Source: Zonotrichia leucophrys gambelii
Taxonomy: Eukaryota; Chordata; Aves; Passeriformes; Passerellidae
DNA length: 64,000 nucleotides
NCBI RefSeq assembly: GCF_028769735.1
Contig: NC_088173.1
Span: 63,697,921 to 63,761,920 of the forward strand
Reading direction: 5' to 3'
Of the stretch, positions 61,531-64,000 are shown piece by piece. Position 1 is the first letter of the stretch. Every line of letters begins with the position of its first letter. The position numbers and the translations under genes are program-made. The notes beneath the pieces are model-generated. The model was not told the origin of the DNA, ran no database searches, and saw only the letters and a program-made list of their open reading frames with translations.

Positions 61531-62793
61531 AGATCTGAGTGCTGAGGGAGCTGGCTGATTACATTGCGAAGTCACTCTTGATTGTTTTTGAAAATTTATG
61601 AGTGGGGAGGATCTTGAAGAGAGCAAATGCCCTTCCTATCTTCAAGAATGGCAAGGAGGCAGAACTGGAGAACTACAGACTGGTCAGCCTCGCCACTCTA
61701 ACTGAGAAGGTGATGGACATAATCGTTCTGCAGCATTTCCAAAACATGAAGGACAAAGTGATCAGGAGTAGTCTTCATAGAATTATGAAGGCAAATCATG
61801 TTTAACCAAGACATTAGCCTTCTACAATGAGGTGACTAACTCTGAATGAGAGGAGAGTAGTGGGTGTCATTAACGCTACTAGGGCTTTTAACACTGTTTC
61901 ACCTAACATTCTGTAGGACAAGGTGCTTCATCATGCCCTTGAGTGCACATGGAGTGATTGACTTTGGCTGAATGACTAAGCCTACTGGATTTTAACCAGT
62001 GGCACAAAATCCAGTTGGAAGAAAACTAGCAGCAGTGTACCCCAGGGGTTGATACTGGGGCCAATAATGCTCAGCTTCTTCACTAATGACCTGGGCAGTG
62101 GGACTGTGCATATCCTCAACAAGTTTGCAGATGGTTTAAAAAGGGGAAGAATCAGATGACTGTGGTGGATTAGCGTTGGCCAAACACACCCCTCCCCCTT
62201 TATTTTCCATGTCCCCAACCCCACCCCCAGTAGCACAGAGAAAGAAAACAGAAAGGAGAGGAACAAGCAAGTTCATGATTCAAGATAAAAACAGTGATTA
62301 CTTCTTACCTGGAATATTGCATCCAGGCCTGGGGTCCTCAGCACAAGAAAGACTGATCTGTTGGAGAAGGGTTACAAAGATGGTCAGGGGGATGCAGCAC
62401 CTCTCCAATGAAGACAGACTGAGAAAACTGGGGTGGTTCAACCTGGAGAAGAAAAGGTTGCAGGGAGATCACATTGCGGCCTTCCAGCACTTAAAGGGGA
62501 CTTATAAAAATGAGGGAGGGATTTTGTACATAGGTGTTGTGATAGACAAAAGAGAATGGTTTTAAACTAAAATTTTAAAAAATTAGATTAGATGTTAGGA
62601 GGAAGTTATATACACAGAGGGTAGTGAGGAAGTGGAAAGATTGCCCATCCCTGGAAGTGTTCAAGATCAAGTTGGATGGGGCTCTGAGCAACTTGATCTA
62701 GTAGGTAGTGTCCCTGCCCATGGCTAGGGTGGGTTGCATCAAGATGATATTTAAAGTGCCTTCCAACCCAAGCCTTTCGATGATTCTATAATT
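61531..62793 (+). mobile_element. Long CR1 LINE copy with internal replacement by an LTR piece
   Basis: Sense CR1 from the pre-RT linker (AGTGCTGAGGGAGCTGGCTG, 61537) to the 3' tail (CGATGATTCTATAATTTG, ending 62793). Frames recovered are RILKRANALPIFKNGKEAEL and ENYRLVSLATLTEKVMD (61602-61805), then VVGVINATRAFNTVS (motif A region), and SSVPQGLILGPIMLSF (motif B, about 62033-62080). Motif C reads KFADG in place of KFADD (near 62125). From 62161 to about 62297 an ERVL-like LTR piece takes the place of roughly 350 bp of CR1. CR1 resumes at ACCTGGAATATTGCATCCAG and AAGAAAAGGTTGCAGGGAGA, and ends TGCCTTCCAACCCAAGCC. Multiple stops and frameshifts make it inactive. Confidence 0.9.
62161..62297 (-). 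mobile_element. ERVL-like LTR fragment inside CR1
   Basis: Plus strand TGTGGTGGATTAGCGTTGGC (62161) is followed by a C-rich block, CACCCCTCCCCC, then CCAACCCCACCCCCAGTAGC and GATTCAAGATAAAAACAGTG. This is the reverse complement of the R-U5 end of the same avian LTR type as at 2.79-3.30 kb, which ends ...CCACCACA in the sense direction. Only about 137 bp remain and no target duplication is seen, so it is truncated on its inner side. Sense strand minus, opposite to the host CR1. Confidence 0.65.
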
Positions 62794-64000
62794 TGTAGTG
62801 TAAAGGTCCCAAATACATACATCTAGACCTTTCTGTGCTACTGCATAAGGGTGCTTTTATGCTCTTTTGTGCACCTCCCATAAATTGTACTTCAATACCA
62901 AAACTAAATGGATCAAAATAATTGTTATTTAGCTATTTTCTGATGTCTCTTTTGAAGATCAAGTTGCCAGAATAAGGGTCCATAAGGACAAACTCATTCA
63001 GGAGCATGTCTTCACTTAAAAAAAAAAAAAAAATGAGGCCAATTTGTTCTACTCAGCATAAATAAGACCACCATGTATATCTGTATATTGATATTATACT
63101 ATTCACATATTGTGAGTCCTGAACATAATAAGGCTGTCATCCCATAAAACATAAAACTGTGATAGAACTAATATATAGAACTAATATTCTCCTCTTATAG
63201 AAATGCTGGTATGCTGTACACCTATTGAGCTACACTTACAAAAGTAATGTTTCAGAGGTAGCATGTTTAGCCTTCATCTCATTTATATAATGGCCACTAT
63301 CAAGTAATATTCAAACTATCTACCTCATTGGTCTTTTCTGCTTGATCTGCTTTTATGGTCTTATATATCAAAAAAAGAAAAATGGTAATAATATTGCAGC
63401 ACTGGTAAACTCTTCCCTAGGTTCATAGTGATTTATTTCTAGAGGGAATGTTGTATTCATCTGGATAAATTACATAAAAATGCAATTTTAGATTCCTAGA
63501 ATATTGAGAAGTTGTATTTTCAGATTCCTTAACAGCATTGTATTTTAGTTCCTTCATGGCCTGAATTTCATTATTCATTTTCTTACACTCAGTATGTATT
63601 GTTTATCTTGGTTTCTTCTGAGTCTTATCCCTTAGTTAATTTTGTTTCTTCATGTTACAAGGACTTTGCAGGGTTCTGAAGCAGTAATAGGTAAAATCAG
63701 GAGACTCATTCAGCTGGTAAGCTGTCAGTCTGTCATAACTTGAATATTGATTTTGGGGGGTTGGTGACATTCCCTAGATGTATGTGTCAAGTTTGTTGAC
63801 AGAGAGCTCTATACTTAATTGAATGTGATGTCTGTATGTGAAGTGATGAAGTATGTCAGTGATGTACATTCTCTTCCTCCCCTTCAGCCTTCCCCCTCCT
63901 CCACTTCAGCCCCTTACAATACACTCAATGGAATGTTATGAAATTCCACACTGCTCTTACAAGGCTTTATTTAACTTCATAAATTGAAAAGTTGGGTCTG
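62794..64000. other. Unique AT-rich DNA with a poly(A) run
   Basis: Sixteen A residues at 63018-63033. Otherwise non-repetitive, with pyrimidine-rich sequence near 63871-63912 (CTTCCTCCCCTTCAGCCTTC). No gene is recognised before the window ends. Confidence 0.55.
63018..63033. repeat. Poly(A) run
   Basis: Sixteen consecutive A residues without an adjoining retroelement. Confidence 0.95.

Noticed and set aside
62176..62565. 129-codon plus-strand open frame
   Set aside because: Chimeric frame across the LTR piece and the CR1 C-terminal region; composition follows the repeats.
1..64000. CRISPR arrays, operons, phage modules, tRNA or rRNA genes
   Set aside because: None seen. Sequence texture, CR1 elements and LTRs are those of a bird nuclear genome.

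Overview
The window reads as AT-rich, gene-poor intergenic or intronic DNA from a bird, most likely a passerine. The evidence is the repeat content. There are about fifteen fragments of the avian LINE CR1, several ending in its short ATTCTGTG/ATTCTATG-type tail repeats instead of poly(A). There are also LTRs and a pol fragment of avian ERVL-like and other endogenous retroviruses, and one faint MIR-type SINE relic. I recognise no Alu, B1/B2 or L1. Organism and family names come from memory of consensus sequences; no search was run. I found no intact protein-coding gene, rRNA, tRNA, CRISPR array, operon or bacterial-style element.

Layout: 1-2.8 kb is unique DNA with a possible conserved enhancer-like block (2.28-2.54 kb). 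An ERVL-like solo LTR lies at 2.79-3.30 kb on the minus strand. CR1 pieces lie at 6.74-7.05 and 7.59-7.78 kb. A long stretch to 17.2 kb has no recognised element. A two-copy ~97 bp tandem repeat sits at 17.25-17.44 kb. The richest repeat is an inverted CR1 composite with a broken reverse transcriptase (18.90-19.87 kb). CR1 fragments follow at 20.8, 21.5-22.1 and 23.1-23.5 kb, then an ERVL integrase relic joined to an LTR terminus (25.03-25.44 kb). Further CR1 copies lie at 30.0-30.4, 33.9-34.3, 38.0-38.4 and 42.65-42.93 kb.

At 43.9-44.76 kb a CR1 3' end is split by a 412 bp solo LTR with a 6 bp target duplication, next to a CR1 reverse-transcriptase fragment. The 45-59.5 kb stretch holds two local palindrome/duplication rearrangements (47.46-47.52 and 48.74-48.81 kb), a GC-richer island (49.8-50.2 kb) and otherwise unique DNA. 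At 59.58-60.05 kb there is an orphan CR1 endonuclease fragment, at 60.2 kb a MIR-like relic, and at 61.5-62.8 kb a long plus-strand CR1 carrying an ERVL-like LTR piece.

Nothing here works together as a system; the content is decayed transposons of different ages. Three CR1 copies that still show the reverse-transcriptase FADD box have each lost one of its aspartates. The points most worth checking are the inverted CR1 composite, the nested and chimeric insertions, the template-switch-like palindromes and a few splice-flanked open stretches (notably 44969-45322, minus strand). I saw no convincing new biological system.
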